The notes: generated by a model from the sequence alone, not told the origin. Counted from the stretch's first letter, positions 51,275 to 62,980 are shown. The stretch: DNA of 64,000 nucleotides from Ovis canadensis (GCF_042477335.2 NC_091249.1:44438001-44502000); one strand, 5' to 3'. Program-made: numbers and translations.

Positions 51275-51465
51275 CAAGATTTCATAACCTTGGTATTGCT
51301 GAAATTCTGGGTGTGATAATTATTTCTTGCATATAAAACAGAATATTTAGCAGCATCCCAGGCCTATATCCACTAGATGCAACATCGTTTCCAGATGTGA
51401 CACTCAAAATATCTCTAGACAATGCCAAATATACCTTGTTGGTACAAACTGCCCCAAAAGAATCA
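51275..51465 (-). mobile_element. MER5A-like hAT-Charlie element
   Basis: Reverse order of the MER5A consensus: aaccttggtattgctgaaat, gcagcatcccaggcctatat, ccactagatgcaac, atatctctagacaatgcc, tggtacaaactgcccc. Non-autonomous and old. Confidence 0.7.
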
Positions 51466-51959
51466 CTGCAGACAAGATCATTACAACAGCTATTAATGTT
51501 CCAGGAAGGAGAGAAAAACATAAACATGATACAAAGAAAAACAGAAATTTTAGTAAAATCAATAACAATGCACTACAGGGTTAAATGTAGAAGCAGAATG
51601 TATATAAACAATAGTACAAAAGCTTGGGGAGAAACGTGACATTTACTGCAGTAAGGTGTTTGGCCCGTAAGTAAAGTGGTATAAATACTACTTGAGATGT
51701 ATACTATAATAAATCTTATAATCCAATAATCGATAAAATGAATAAAAAATAGCGAATTAATAAAAAAAATAATAGAAAAGGAGAAAAGAGAAGTATCCAT
51801 GAGATAATACTGAAATACATTTAAAAGCTCAATTAACAGGAGAAAATGTAAGATTCTCCCTTATTCTAAAAAGCCATCTAATAAGTGTAGAAAAACAGTG
51901 AAAAAAAAAAAATCATAAACTACTATAGCATTAATTATTTCAGGTAAGAATTATGAATG

Positions 51960-52745
51960 AATGTTAAAACTAGTGCATGAAAGTTTCAAGACAGTTTCAC
52001 ACAGTCTCAAAGTATCTCCCCACAAGATAATTATTCCTGACAAAGAGAAAATAGTGATCCTGCAGTGGAAAAACCGTATAAATACCACTTAAAACAAACA
52101 AGCAGAGTTAACATCACCAGTAAAGGCCCATCCATATCAACATCATCACCTAACTTCAGATATGATGCAACAGGACAAATGCAACATTCTTTCTGCAACA
52201 TTCCTGCCAAAAGTGCATAACTTGAATATGAAAATGTGAATATTAGACAAGCCCAAATAAAAGGATACTGCAAAATAACTGATCTGCACTTTTGAAAAAG
52301 GTCAATGTCATGAAATCCTAAGACAGACTGAGGTACTGTTTCCAACCAAAGAGAGATAACTGAATGTAAGGTGACAACTGGATGTAAGGCTTGATGCTGG
52401 ATTTTTCCGTTGCTGTAAAAAGACACTGGGACAATTGGCAAAATCCTAATTTTTGATAACTGAAGTGTGGTAATACAAAAGAACAGAGAATGACTTTGTT
52501 TTTAGAGAGAGGCTATAAACAGGGTAGAGAAAAAGAAGAAATGATAAAAAGATGAGAGGAAGAGAGCAGATGGAGAGGGAGACAGGGATAAAATGAGGAA
52601 AAGAGAGATGAAGCGATAAAGATTATAAAAAAGGAAGGAGAGAGAGGAGAAAAGGAAGGAAAAAAGGAGGAGAGAAGGGAGTATGAGAGTCAAAGATAAA
52701 GTAGATACAGAAAAATGTTAATATTGGGGGAATTTGGGTGATGGA
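51960..52745 (+). mobile_element. L1M 3'UTR
   Basis: gtctcaaagtatctccccac, gttaacatcaccagtaaagg, attcctgccaaaagtgcata, aaaggtcaatgtcatgaaat and gggacaattggcaaaatcct follow the known L1M 3'UTR order. The GA-rich block and gttaatattgggggaatttg end it. Confidence 0.7.
52503..52690 (+). repeat. GA-rich low-complexity tract
   Basis: Almost entirely purine on the plus strand (gagaggaagagag-like). It sits where L1M 3'UTRs usually carry a (GA)n stretch, so it is probably an expanded part of that element. Confidence 0.8.
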
Positions 52746-54324
52746 TGCTGTGTAGTAAAGAACCTGGCCTTGCCCAAAGAGAGAAACTGCCTTTGCCTTC
52801 AGCTTCATGAGGCACTCTGTATCATACCTGATAGGAGTGTTCTTGTTCAGAGCAGGGGTTGGCTGCACTAAAAAAGACCTCATTTAGGATGAGTCTTCGG
52901 GTCATATGATATTATCAATGCATCTGAAACCATCACATGGGCAATCAACTGACCATGTCTATATATGAAAGATATAATAAAAATTCTGGACACTAAAACT
53001 CCAGTGAGCTTTTTAGATTGGCAACACTGCGCATACTGATGCAAGGATGGTAATGCAACTGGAGGACAACAGAAACTTTGCTTTTAGAAGCCTCACAGAC
53101 TCTGCCCTATGCATCTCTTCCCTTGGCTGGTTATAATCTGTACTCTTTACTTGTCATCAACTATCTGTTGTTGTTCAGTCGCTGAACTGTATAATGAACT
53201 GTAACTAGGAATATAACAGGTTTCAGTGAGTTCTGCAAGCAAATTTTTTAATCTGACAGTATTTGGGGAGCCCTCCCCTGCAATCTCCAAACCTGCAGTT
53301 GGTGTCAGAAGTGAGTAGTCTTGTGTGGCCTCTTTCTTCTAACTTTGTAGTCAAACCCTAACTCCTTGAAGTTAGGGTTAGAAGTGCTGGGTTGACAAAT
53401 AGTGCTCTCAACCTCACGGCTTGGCTAAATCTGGGTAGGGATAGAAACATTATTTTTCAACTTTCTTGGAGTAGTTTTTCATAATTAAACTTTCAATTCA
53501 AATTAATTTCAATTTGACATAATTTTGTACATAACTGTAAACAAACTTAAAAAACAAATTTTGCATTTAACACAGCAAAAATAATTTTCTTTCCGTATAA
53601 CCTCTTGAATTCTACTGCTTTAGTTATCTAAACTCTTAAGCTTTTGAAAAAGATAAAAATGACTTTCCAGAGTTCCTGAATTTCTACCACCAGAAAGCGT
53701 TTTATCATCATTAATAGGATCAATGCATAGAAAAAATAGAATTTAGTTAGCATTACTCAGTTAACCAAGAACTTTAATTTCTCCCAGTAGCAAGAAGCGA
53801 AACATTTGAAGGGATTTTTAAAATTCTGTTTCCCTTTTAAATAACAGTACTATGAAATATTAAGCAGTCCCTTCTTCAGTGAGTTATAACCTCTGCTTAG
53901 CTATCAGTGAAAATGCTTCTGTAATCATATCTCCTTCAGAATTTGCTCTTGTAAATTCCAAACCTATGATTCCTCAAAAACTGTTTCTATAAAGAACACA
54001 GGTCTAGTACGTTATATATTTATGATTTGACAGAAATTTTATATACAGTAAAACCAATTTTTGGTTGGTTGCAACATTTGAACATGAATGCTGCCTAAAT
54101 GACTAAACATAAAATCCAAAAATTTCCCTGGAAACTATTTTAAACAGTCAAAAACTAAAACATTACAAATAATTAAAACTATAATAAAAACTATTATTTA
54201 CTTATATACCTTATTATCTGTATACCCATAATAAAAGTTATCATCTTAGTTTTGCTAACAGGAGTAACTTCCAGTAAAAATAGTCTGTTTTAAATAGCTA
54301 CACTTTCCTCATATTTTTCCATTA
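52746..54324. other. Intergenic, SRFBP1 downstream flank
   Basis: A perfect 10-bp inverted repeat, aaccctaact (53354-53363) and agttagggtt (53370-53379), stands out. The sequence at 53.25-53.42 kb may be an old LTR or other repeat; family not recognised. Otherwise AT rich. Confidence 0.4.
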
Positions 54325-54667
54325 TTATTTCAAATATCACTCAACATTTATTTTCAAAGTAAGGAAACACAGAGCTGACATAGTGAAATATACTTCATGA
54401 AAAAAACAAATGAGAAAATCTGAGATAGCTATCATCTCCAAATTCTTTTATAGAGGGACAACAGTCTAGACATATTCAAAATTAAGTATGTACTTGATCT
54501 ACAGAAGCTTAAATGTAACACGAACACACTTAAAAAAGACAAAACCAACTCATTTCTATAACCCATTCAGAGACTTACTTAAATATATATTTTAATAATG
54601 AGCTAGTTTAAAAAATAAGAAGAAAATCAAACTTAGACAGAGAAGTTGACAAAAAATATAGTACTGA
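54325..54667 (-). other. SRFBP1: SRFBP1 3'UTR (candidate)
   Basis: AT-rich sequence after the stop. A minus-strand AATAAA (plus-strand tttatt at 54347-54352) is the first plausible polyadenylation signal, giving a 3'UTR of about 340 nt. Longer isoforms cannot be excluded. Confidence 0.45.
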
Positions 54668-54852
54668 TCAATCATCAAAGGTAATTTTTTTCCCCTGAAA
54701 CACAGCAATTTTGGATTGCTGTTCTTTTCGCCGCCGGCTTGCTTCCCATGAAGGATGAAGAGGCAGCTGTGATTTCTGTTTTGTATTTTCAAATCCTCTT
54801 TGTGCTTTCTTATTAAACTGACTCTTGATCTGAGGTTCAATGTGCTGAAAAT
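54668..54852 (-). CDS. SRFBP1: SRFBP1 last exon (BUD22 C-terminal motif, stop)
   Basis: This 185-nt coding part completes an Asp codon, adds 60 residues and ends at TGA (54670-54668). The acceptor is ctcctgcag|at. The C-terminus [16 protein letters not shown] then [10 protein letters not shown]-stop is the strongly conserved end of the SRFBP1/BUD22 family. With the three upstream exons, about 338 codons of an expected ~429 are present and intact. Intron length to the previous exon is 4186 nt. Confidence 0.96.
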
Positions 54853-56161
54853 CTGCAGGAGAAAACAAAATTAATGAAAACTAAGTCTATACATAAATAG
54901 CATACGAGACAAACATTTTATCTTCTCAAACCAGTATTTAAGGAAGAAATTTAGTTTTACTTAGGTAGAATACCTCAAACTGTGAAAAAATCTAAGCCCT
55001 CCTGGGAACTTTGAAGTTGGAATACACATACGGCCAGTGAATTTTGGGACACACGCTTTCTGTTGTCAATGGATGTTCGTTGCATGCCTCCTAGTATATG
55101 CTGTTCTATCTTTTTACATTGACATTAAAAAAGGAAACACAGTCCAGACAACACATAAGGAAACAAACTTTTAAAAGGAGAGTATTTTGTATTTTTAAAG
55201 GAATATGATTCATTGGCATATGATATCTGTGTGTGGAGCAATGCAGCCAGAAAACTCACATGTTTTAACTAAAATATTGAATTCAACAGTGTTGATGGGT
55301 GAGCTATTTAAAGGGCTATTAATTGATTCCACTCCCTTCTGTTACTGAACAAAAAATTTGTGACTGCAATATCTACCCAAATTTAAGACACTGTTCTTTC
55401 TGACCATTAAGTTATCCACCAAATACGAGGGTGGCAATTTGTAATCTAGCTCACCTCTTTCATTATGAGAAACTTCTATTATCTTACTTTCAACAAAGTA
55501 CTGAGAGACATACAGGCCTGGAAGGACTGAATCAATGCACATTTATAGGATCAGAAAGACAAGGCAAAAAATTTAATACCAATTTATTAATCAGTCCTAG
55601 GGGTGCATAATTTCTCCACTGCTAGTTAGCCATCATTGTCAAGAGGCCTTTTAAAGATCTTAAAAAGCAAATGTCATAATGTTATTGAAACAAGTGTACA
55701 ATTGGGATAACATTTCCAAAGATCACTGCACACAGATTCAAAACATCCCATATCTTGTACAAATCACACGTGCTCTAGAAATCTGTTATAATACTCCCAA
55801 GAGTGCCTCTAGTGATAGAGTGAAGAATTAAAATGTTAAATGAAACCATTTCATGTAACCTAAAATTTGAATAAGATAGTATTTCTAAACTGATATGTAT
55901 TTTAAAAACTATGTAAAGCATACTTGCATGTGAAAATAAATGGATAAATTAAATATAAATTTATAAGCTAAGTAAAAACAACACGTTCTAATTGGGTCTT
56001 ATTAGGAAGATGTGGGAATTTTTAAATTTGCAGCTATTCTGTATTTGTGAATATAAGGCCACGTATTTACCAATGACTTTATACAGTCATTAAAATAACA
56101 TAAAAATGTGGCATGGATTTTACAGTTCTGTAGTAGGTGGTAAGGAAACGATATCTAAGGC

Positions 56162-56205
56162 TACAAGTGAGTATCCTATGTATTACAAGTGAGTATCCTA
56201 TGTGT
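56162..56205. repeat. 22-bp tandem duplication (two copies)
   Basis: tacaagtgagtatcctatgt plus two bases is repeated immediately, with one mismatch (tgtat against tgtgt). Located in the SRFBP1 last intron, just before the BovB. Confidence 0.9.
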
Positions 56206-56552
56206 TAGGAAAAGGTAAAACTGTTGCTAGTTAAAACTTAGGAAGCAAGCTACATGCTTATGGAATTGCAGCACAAGGGAAGTGTCTGGAAAGAATAAAA
56301 AGATTAGTGTACTGATGGCTCTTTGGCAAAGTACTAAAAAGAAAAAGAGAAGAGTTCAGGAAAAAACTGGCCAATTCACAGGCAGATACAAAAGGGAAAA
56401 GAGGGTACAGATTATTGGGCATTTAAGGTTTAGAAAAGCCTTTGGACTCTAAACTGTGAGAGATAAGATGGAGAAAGATTTTAAGTAGTAAAGACCTATA
56501 GAGATGTAGCCCTGGAGCAGAGATAAGAGTAAAGGTATGGCTTTCTCATAAA

Positions 56553-58574
56553 TGCAAAGAAGAGAAGGCAAAGGAGAACAGGAAAGATATACCCATTTGA
56601 ATGCAGAGTTCCGAAGAATAGCAAGAAGAGATATGAAAACCTTCCTCAGTGACCCATGCAAAGAAATAGAGGAAAACAACAGAATGGAAAAGGCTAGAGA
56701 TCTCTTCAAGAAAATTAGAGATACCAAGGGAACATTTCATGCAAAGATGGGCACAATAAAGGACAGAAACAGTATGGGCCTAACAGAAGCAGAAGATATT
56801 AAGAAGAGGTGGCAAGAATACACAGAAAAACTGTACAAAAAGGATCTTCATGACCCAGATAACCACAATGGTATGATCATTCACCGAGAGCCAGACATCC
56901 TGGAATGCGAAGTCAAGTGGGCCATAGGAAACATCACTATGAACAAAGCTAGTGGAGGTGGTGGAATTCCAAATGAGTTATTTCAAATCCTAAAAGATGA
57001 TGCTGTGAAAGTGCTGCACTCAATATGCCAGCAAATTTAGAAAACTCAGCAGTGGCCACAGGACTGGAAAAGGTCAGTTTTCATTCTGATCCCAAAGAAA
57101 GGCAATGCCAAAGACTGTTCAAATTATTGCACTCATCTCACACGCTAGCAAAATAATGCTCAAAATTCTCCAAGCCAGGTTTCAACAATATGTGAACCAT
57201 GAACTTCCAGATGTTCAAGCTGGTTTTAGAAAAGGCAGAGGAACCAGAGATCAAACTGCCAACATCCATCGGATCATGAAAAAACCAATGAATTCCAGAA
57301 AAACATCTGCTTTATTGACTACACTAAAGCCTGACTGTGTGGATCACAACAAACTATGGAAAATTCTTCAGGAGATGGGAATACCAGATCACCTTGCCTG
57401 CCTCCTGAGAAATCTGTATGCAGGTCAAGAAGTAACAGTTAGAATTGGACATGGAACAACAGACTGATTACAAATTGCGAAAGGAGTACGTCAAATCTGT
57501 ATATTGTCACCCTGCTATTTCAACTCATATGCAGAATACATCATGTGAAATGCTAGGCTGGATGAAGCACAAGCTGGAATCAAGATTTCTGGGAGAAATA
57601 TCAACAACCTCAGATATGCAGATGACACCACCCTTATGGCAGAAAGTGAAGAAGAACTAAAGAGCCTCTTGATGAAAGTGAAAAAGGAGAGTGAAAAAGT
57701 TGGCTTAAAGCTCAGAAAACTAAGATCATGGCATCTGGTCCCATCACTTCATGGGAAATAGATGGGGAAACAATGGATACAGTGAGAGACTTTATTTTGG
57801 GCGTTCCAAAATCACTGCAGATGGTGACTGCAGCCATGAAATTAAAAGACACTTGCAAAAGCGTCTGCCCACAATGTGGGAGACCTGGGTTCGAACCCTG
57901 GGTTGGAAAGATACCCTGGAGAAGGAAACGGCAACCCACTCCAGTACTCTTGCCTGGAGAATCCCATGGGTGGAGGAACCTGGTGGGCTACAGTCCATGG
58001 GGTCACAAAGAGTCGGACACGACTGAGTGACTTCACTTCACTTCACTTCCTCCTTGGAAGAAAAGCTATGACCAACCCAGAGAGCATATTAAAAAGCAGA
58101 GACATTACCCTGCCAATAAAGGTCAATCTATTCAAAGCGATGGTTCTTCCAGTTGTCATGGATGCTTGTAAGAGCTGACTATAAAGAAAGCTGAGTGCTG
58201 AAGAATTAACGCTTTTGAACTGTGGTGTTGGCAAAGACTCTTGAGAGTCCCTTGGACTGCAAGGAGATCCAGTCCATCCTAAAGGAAATCAGTCTTGAAT
58301 ATTCATTGGAAGGACTGTTGCTGAAGGTGAAACTCCAATACTTTGGCCACCTGATGCAAAGAACTGACTCATTAGAAAAGACCCTGATGCTGGGAAAGAC
58401 TGAAGGTGGAAGAAGGGGATGACAGAGGATGAGATGGTTGGATGGCATCACCAACTCAATAGACATGAATTTGAGTAAACTCCGGGAAATTGCTGATGGA
58501 CAGGGAGGCCTGGGGTGCTGCAGTCCATGGGGCAGCGAAGAGTCAGATGACTGAGTGAGTGAACTGAACTGAAA
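56553..58574 (+). mobile_element. BovB LINE, 5'-truncated, with a nested SINE
   Basis: Starts in the linker before the reverse transcriptase (aaggcaaaggagaacagg) and ends with the gaactgaactgaa tail. Frames show EAEDIKKRWQEYTEKLYKKD and GAGQ-region equivalents, with the YADD box in a broken frame near 57.6 kb. Lies antisense to SRFBP1 in its last intron and is interrupted by a Bov-tA. Confidence 0.92.
57851..58048 (+). mobile_element. Bov-tA SINE nested in BovB
   Basis: BovB reads aaattaaaagac before the SINE and resumes tccttggaagaaaagc after it. The SINE tail ends in a (cactt)n repeat. Confidence 0.9.
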
Positions 58575-58743
58575 TCAGACTCAATATTACTAATACGTTG
58601 TGTCTGTATCTTTCCTACTGGCAGAACAGAGAGAGTTAAAAAACCACATAAAATAAAAAAACAAAAAACTATACTGATAATTACAAGATGCTCTATTTTC
58701 ATTTCTGTGGGCACAGAACTTATTCAGACTACCAAGCAACCAG

Positions 58744-58956
58744 GATTCTCTGGTGGCTCAGTGGTTAAGAATCAGGAGACACAGGTTCAATCCCTGGCTT
58801 GGGAAGATCCCTTGGAGAAGGAAACGGCAACCCACTCCAGTATTCTTGCCTGGGAAATCCTATGGACAGAGGAGCCTGGCAGGCTACAGTCCACAGGGTT
58901 ACAAAAGACTCAGACACAAAGGTCTCAGATACGACTTCATGACTAAATAACAAGTC
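58744..58956 (+). mobile_element. Bov-tA SINE with 9-bp duplication
   Basis: attctctggtggctcagtgg to tcatgactaaataac. The 9-bp agcaaccag flanks it at 58735-58743 and 58957-58965. Only about 75 nt from the SRFBP1 38-nt exon. Confidence 0.9.
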
Positions 58957-59038
58957 AGCAACCAGAGTTTTTCTTCTTTCCTCTTCGGAAAGGAACTGCT
59001 CAACTGTATGTGAAAGTCAGGTAGTTATTAGTACATAC

Positions 59039-59076
59039 CCAGAGTTTTGCCTCTTGGAACCTGTTCTCTGTGATTT
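59039..59076 (-). CDS. SRFBP1: SRFBP1 38-nt small exon
   Basis: This very short exon (1 + 36 + 1 nt) encodes NHREQVPRGKTL. It bridges SGSKSLE-R upstream and D-FQHIEPQ downstream, and aligns with human NFKEQAPKTRSL. The acceptor is cttttag|aaat and the donor is ctgg|gtatgt, and the phases fit both neighbours exactly. Its length is not a multiple of three, so skipping it would shift the frame before the conserved C-terminus. It is too short to be found by ORF length. Confidence 0.9.
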
Positions 59077-60569
59077 CTAAAAGAAGAAAAACACCATTAG
59101 GATATTTAATATTGAAATAAATCCTCTGACTTTAAGAAGACAACATAAAAATGTTGATAAAACTCACTTTAAAAACTATCATGCTCCTTTACCTCCCCCA
59201 CTAGAAACAATTAAAAAATTATGAAAACCCCATGTTCCAGCTACATCAAAGGTCTGTTAGATCCCAATATCACTATGGACTTCCTAGGCGGCACTAGTAA
59301 AGGTGGTGAAGAATCCACCTGCCAATGCAGGAGACGCAAGAGAAATGGGTGTGATCCTTGGGTGGGGAAGATCCTCTGGAGTAGGGATCAGCAGCCCCTT
59401 TTAGTATTCTTGCCTGGAGAATCCCATGGACAAGGGACGCTGGTGGGCTACAGTCTGTGGGGTTGCAGAGTCAGACACGACTGAGCAGAGTATCACTACA
59501 GAAGTATGTAGGAATCTTCCTCTCAACATCCTTATCATGACTTCTGGCTATAAAATATCCTGTCTTGGTTACCTTGGATGCTTGAGAACTATCTAGACAA
59601 AGAAGTTCAAAAATCTTCTTATTGGAGCAATGAATCACATGTAACAAAAATTAAGTTAACAATTTTGGGGAAAAGAAAGGGATAGTGGTATGTAATTTTC
59701 AAGTGAGGAAAAAAAATAAATCTTTTGAAGGCAGAGTTGGGAGCTACAAGGACTAATTTAATAATTTTCACAGCTTCAAAGATGGCTTATCTATCTTTTC
59801 CATACTCTTACTTTCTGGGAAAATTTCAACATCACTTTTTTCTGTTTTATTAAAAATTATGCCTAACCTATTTATTATAGAAAATTTGTTACTGAAGAAG
59901 ATAGCTAACTGTGATTTTTATTCTAAAATGTAAAGATATCGCCTAACATTAGAATTAAAAATGAAATTAAACCTATTGATTTACAACAAAACAGCTGGAA
60001 AAAGCAGTGATTACAGAAGGGATAAGGATGACCACCAAGTATAAGCACCACCAAATAGAAAGCAGTCTGGAGACACTTGGTGTTAGGGCAAGCAAGCAGC
60101 CTTATATACTGAAACAGGAAAATGTATAAAACAATTGTTTTACAATAATGCTCTAGGTCAACAAGAGAAAAAACAAAACAAAAAAAAATTCACCACAGTC
60201 TTTTCAGAAAGTTCTGTTTACAAAGTGAAATACATGAGACATTTTCAAAAGTTTTCACCAAAAGTTAACTCAAAAGTTTCAAAACTTTGATAGTGAAGGA
60301 ATACACTTAAATTAGCTAGACATTATATTAGATAAATTATCTATATTATCTCATTTTCTGATGAGGCTGGAAGAATTTGGCATTATCATAACGTATATTT
60401 GTAAATATTACTCCAATATAAAGTTGGAGAGGGCCAAGTCTAAACACAAATTGTGTTCAAACTAGAATTATGTATGAGACAGCCATCTCAATGTCAGGAT
60501 GTGTAGATATTTCATATCTTTCACAAATTAAGAATTAATAATTATTTCAGAATGAAAAAATATTCTTAC
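59077..60569 (-). other. SRFBP1: SRFBP1 intron between the 38-nt and large exons
   Basis: A 1493-nt intron with one degenerate Bov-tA (59278-59486). Otherwise AT rich, with no other feature seen. Confidence 0.85.
59278..59486 (+). mobile_element. Degenerate Bov-tA SINE
   Basis: acttcctaggcggcactagt, cacctgccaatgcaggagac and cagagtcagacacgactgag identify it. It is near the SRFBP1 38-nt exon (59039-59076). Confidence 0.85.
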
Positions 60570-61281
60570 CTTTCAAGGCTCTTAGATCCAGATAAAGACT
60601 GGAAAAACACTGATTCAAACCTCCTTGCCTCTGTACGTGGCTTGTTTTTATCATTTTGTAAATTTTGATGGGTTTCAAGTTTACCTTCTTCAAGCAACAA
60701 TTTTTTGGGGGGGTTTTGTTCCTTATCTGAAAAACGACAACTACTTTCCTTCTTTCGTGCCCGTTTGACTTTCCCAATGAAGAAGTCATCACCACTATCA
60801 CTATCCTCAGACATGGAAGACTGTTTGTAAAACCTTTCTTCTGTGCTATCATCAAAATATTCCTTCTGTTCTTCATATAATTCTTCTCCATCACTGTCAA
60901 CATCAAGTGAGCTACTGGACTCTTTCATTTTTTTGGTTTTACTTAATGCTTTCATTTTGGGGTCAGAAGGTGTCTTCTGGGATGCTGAGGGAGTTGCAGA
61001 ATCTTTCTCGGAAGGCTTTGATAGAGAATTTGCGACGTCCATTGCTTTGGGTCCATGATCCATCTTGGCTATTTTTTCTTTTGAATTATTTATTGGTTTC
61101 TTTGCCAATATTTTGGCTTCCTTCTCTTTTTGTTCATGGATAACAGTTCCTTCATGCTGTAACTTACTGGCATCATCATTTGAACACAAAGTGTCCTTGG
61201 AATGATTTTCTTCTGAAGCACTGTTTGATGACTTAACTTCAACAACATTTTGTCTTGCATCTTTAAAGGATTTGACAGCAG
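60570..61281 (-). CDS. SRFBP1: SRFBP1 large exon (Ser/Lys/acidic central region)
   Basis: This 712-nt exon has phase 1 in and phase 2 out, and encodes about 237 residues. It is low-complexity and charged: Lys/Ser-rich stretches ([17 protein letters not shown]) are followed by an acidic block with [18 protein letters not shown] and [12 protein letters not shown]. These features match the human protein closely, while the intervening sequence has drifted, as expected for a disordered linker. The acceptor is tctcttgcag|ct and the donor is gaaag|gtaaga. The frame is open throughout. ORFs on the opposite strand here are shadows. Confidence 0.96.
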
Positions 61282-62255
61282 CTGCAAGAGAAACAGCACA
61301 TGACTTGTTTCAGCACTGAAACAAATAATAAAAAAAAATCACTGTTTTAGTACCGTATTTCTTAAATTATTTGGAAATACTTAACAATGATTGGAATTTA
61401 AATTAAATATATATAATAGGTGCAAATTCACAAAGAATTCTATTAACTTTTAGAAAACCAGAACATTTATGAAATGCTCAGAGGTATCCATTTTAAATCT
61501 CTAAAATTAAATTTATTCTTTCATGTATGATATTAAGAACAGTAAAAACTTCACTGAATATAAATGAATAAAATGGCAATTTTAATTTCTATAGCAATAA
61601 TGTATTAATACATTGCAGGGCATTATAAATTGTGCTTTCAGGCATAAAAATAATTATCTTCTAATCTGTGTCAGAAGCATTTAGTTCTTTCATTATATTT
61701 TATAATATACAAACATAAATAAAATTATATGACTAAATGGCAAGGTAAGTAATAATATGAATTACATCAATATTTAGAAAGGGCTTCCGTGGTGGCTCAG
61801 ATGGTAAAAAGAATTTGCCTGCAATGCGGGAGACATGGGTTTGATCCCTGGGTTGGGAAGATCCTCTGGAGGAGGGCATGGCAACCTACTTCAGGATTCT
61901 TGCCTTGAGAATCTCCATGGATAGAGGAACCTGGCAGGCTACAGTCCATGGGGTCGGAGAGTTGGACACAAGTGAGTGACTAAACATAGCAAAATATTTA
62001 GAAAGTCAGTTGTATTTAATATTACCATGAATATTATCTATTTTAAGAATTTATAAAATTTAGGAATTTAGAAAAAATGCAGAATTTTTTAGATATAAAA
62101 AATTTTCAGGTAGTTTCCTACATTTGGAAGCATTTGAAAGGACATTTATAATGTAAAAGATCCTCAAAAGTTAAAAAAAATCATAAAAGTAAATAAACGA
62201 ATGGCCATTTATTCAAATTATTTACTGAAAATGGCTTAAGTCATTTAATTCATAC
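61282..62255 (-). other. SRFBP1: SRFBP1 intron upstream of the large exon
   Basis: A 974-nt intron that contains one intact Bov-tA with a 13-bp duplication (61782-61992) and otherwise AT-rich sequence. Confidence 0.85.
61782..61992 (+). mobile_element. Bov-tA SINE with 13-bp duplication
   Basis: Head ggcttccgtggtggctcaga through to the tail gagtgactaaacatagc. aatatttagaaag is repeated perfectly at 61769-61781 and 61993-62005. A relatively young copy in an SRFBP1 intron. Confidence 0.93.
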
Positions 62256-62337
62256 CTTTTAGCACATCAATTTTTTTCTTCAGAAGAGGGTGCACTGCTA
62301 GTCTAGCAACTGCTCTTTCAGCAGCAGTCGAATCAGG
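62256..62337 (-). CDS. SRFBP1: SRFBP1 internal exon (first seen in the window)
   Basis: SRFBP1 (serum response factor binding protein 1, p49/STRAP) is a nuclear BUD22-family protein that binds SRF; yeast Bud22 acts in small-subunit ribosome biogenesis. This 82-nt exon encodes 27 residues, [13 protein letters not shown] then [14 protein letters not shown], plus one base. It is near identical to the human segment after FEKIFKK. The acceptor (minus strand) is tttgcag|cct and the donor is aaaag|gtatg. The preceding exons, roughly 90 codons, were not found up to 64000 and should lie beyond the window edge. Confidence 0.95.
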
Positions 62338-62909
62338 CTGCAAATTGAGATAATAAACACATGGGAATAAAAACTAACACTACCAAGAAGTGAATAAAAT
62401 GCAACTCATTATAATTTTTGAAAGTTAAGAGTTAGGGAACAGAAATTTGTTAATATTCTAACTAGGTAACTCACCTGTATAATGCATTCTAAAGATAACA
62501 TGTTGAAAAAAATACTACTGTTCTTGACAGTTAAAATTATGTAATCAATTAACAAATATTCTTTGAGTAATTAATATTGTTCCAGAATTGTGGTAGGCAT
62601 CACGTGTGATATATTAAAAAGTGTAATATAGATCCTGCAGTCAGAGTTTGAAAATCTAGTACAGAATACTAAACTAACGTGAAAGAATCAAGTACCATAT
62701 TAGTACTCAGCTGGCTGATACAATCCATGACTAATATAACGCCTGAAGTTCCATTTACCAGAGACCTAAAGTTATCAAATACTATATATTTTTATGTTCA
62801 ATGACTAATACCACTATTTCATTCTCAGAACCTTTCACCAGTGCCTGGCTTATAGACAACACTTTGTAGATGTTTGATGATGACCAAATGGGATTATATA
62901 CATATAATG

Positions 62910-62914
<5 letters not shown>

Positions 62915-62941
<27 letters not shown>

Positions 62942-62980
62942 ATACACATACACAAACATACAGACACACACACACATAGT
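62915..62980. repeat. TG/CA microsatellite
   Basis: A (TG) run of about 13 units is followed by a mixed CA-rich stretch (acacatacacaaacatacag) and (AC)5. Likely polymorphic. Confidence 0.9.

Larger units (their letters stand above)
54853..59038 (-). other. SRFBP1: SRFBP1 last intron
   Basis: A 4186-nt intron. About half is a sense-inverted BovB copy with a nested SINE (56553-58574), plus a Bov-tA at 58744-58956. A 22-bp tandem duplication lies at 56162-56205. The stretch 54.9-56.1 kb shows no recognisable element. Confidence 0.9.

Noticed and set aside
52031-52441. 136-codon minus-strand ORF
   Set aside because: Lies antisense within an L1M 3'UTR; no protein-like conservation expected.
60843-61143. 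Plus-strand ORFs of 71-78 codons
   Set aside because: Shadows of the SRFBP1 large exon on the opposite strand.
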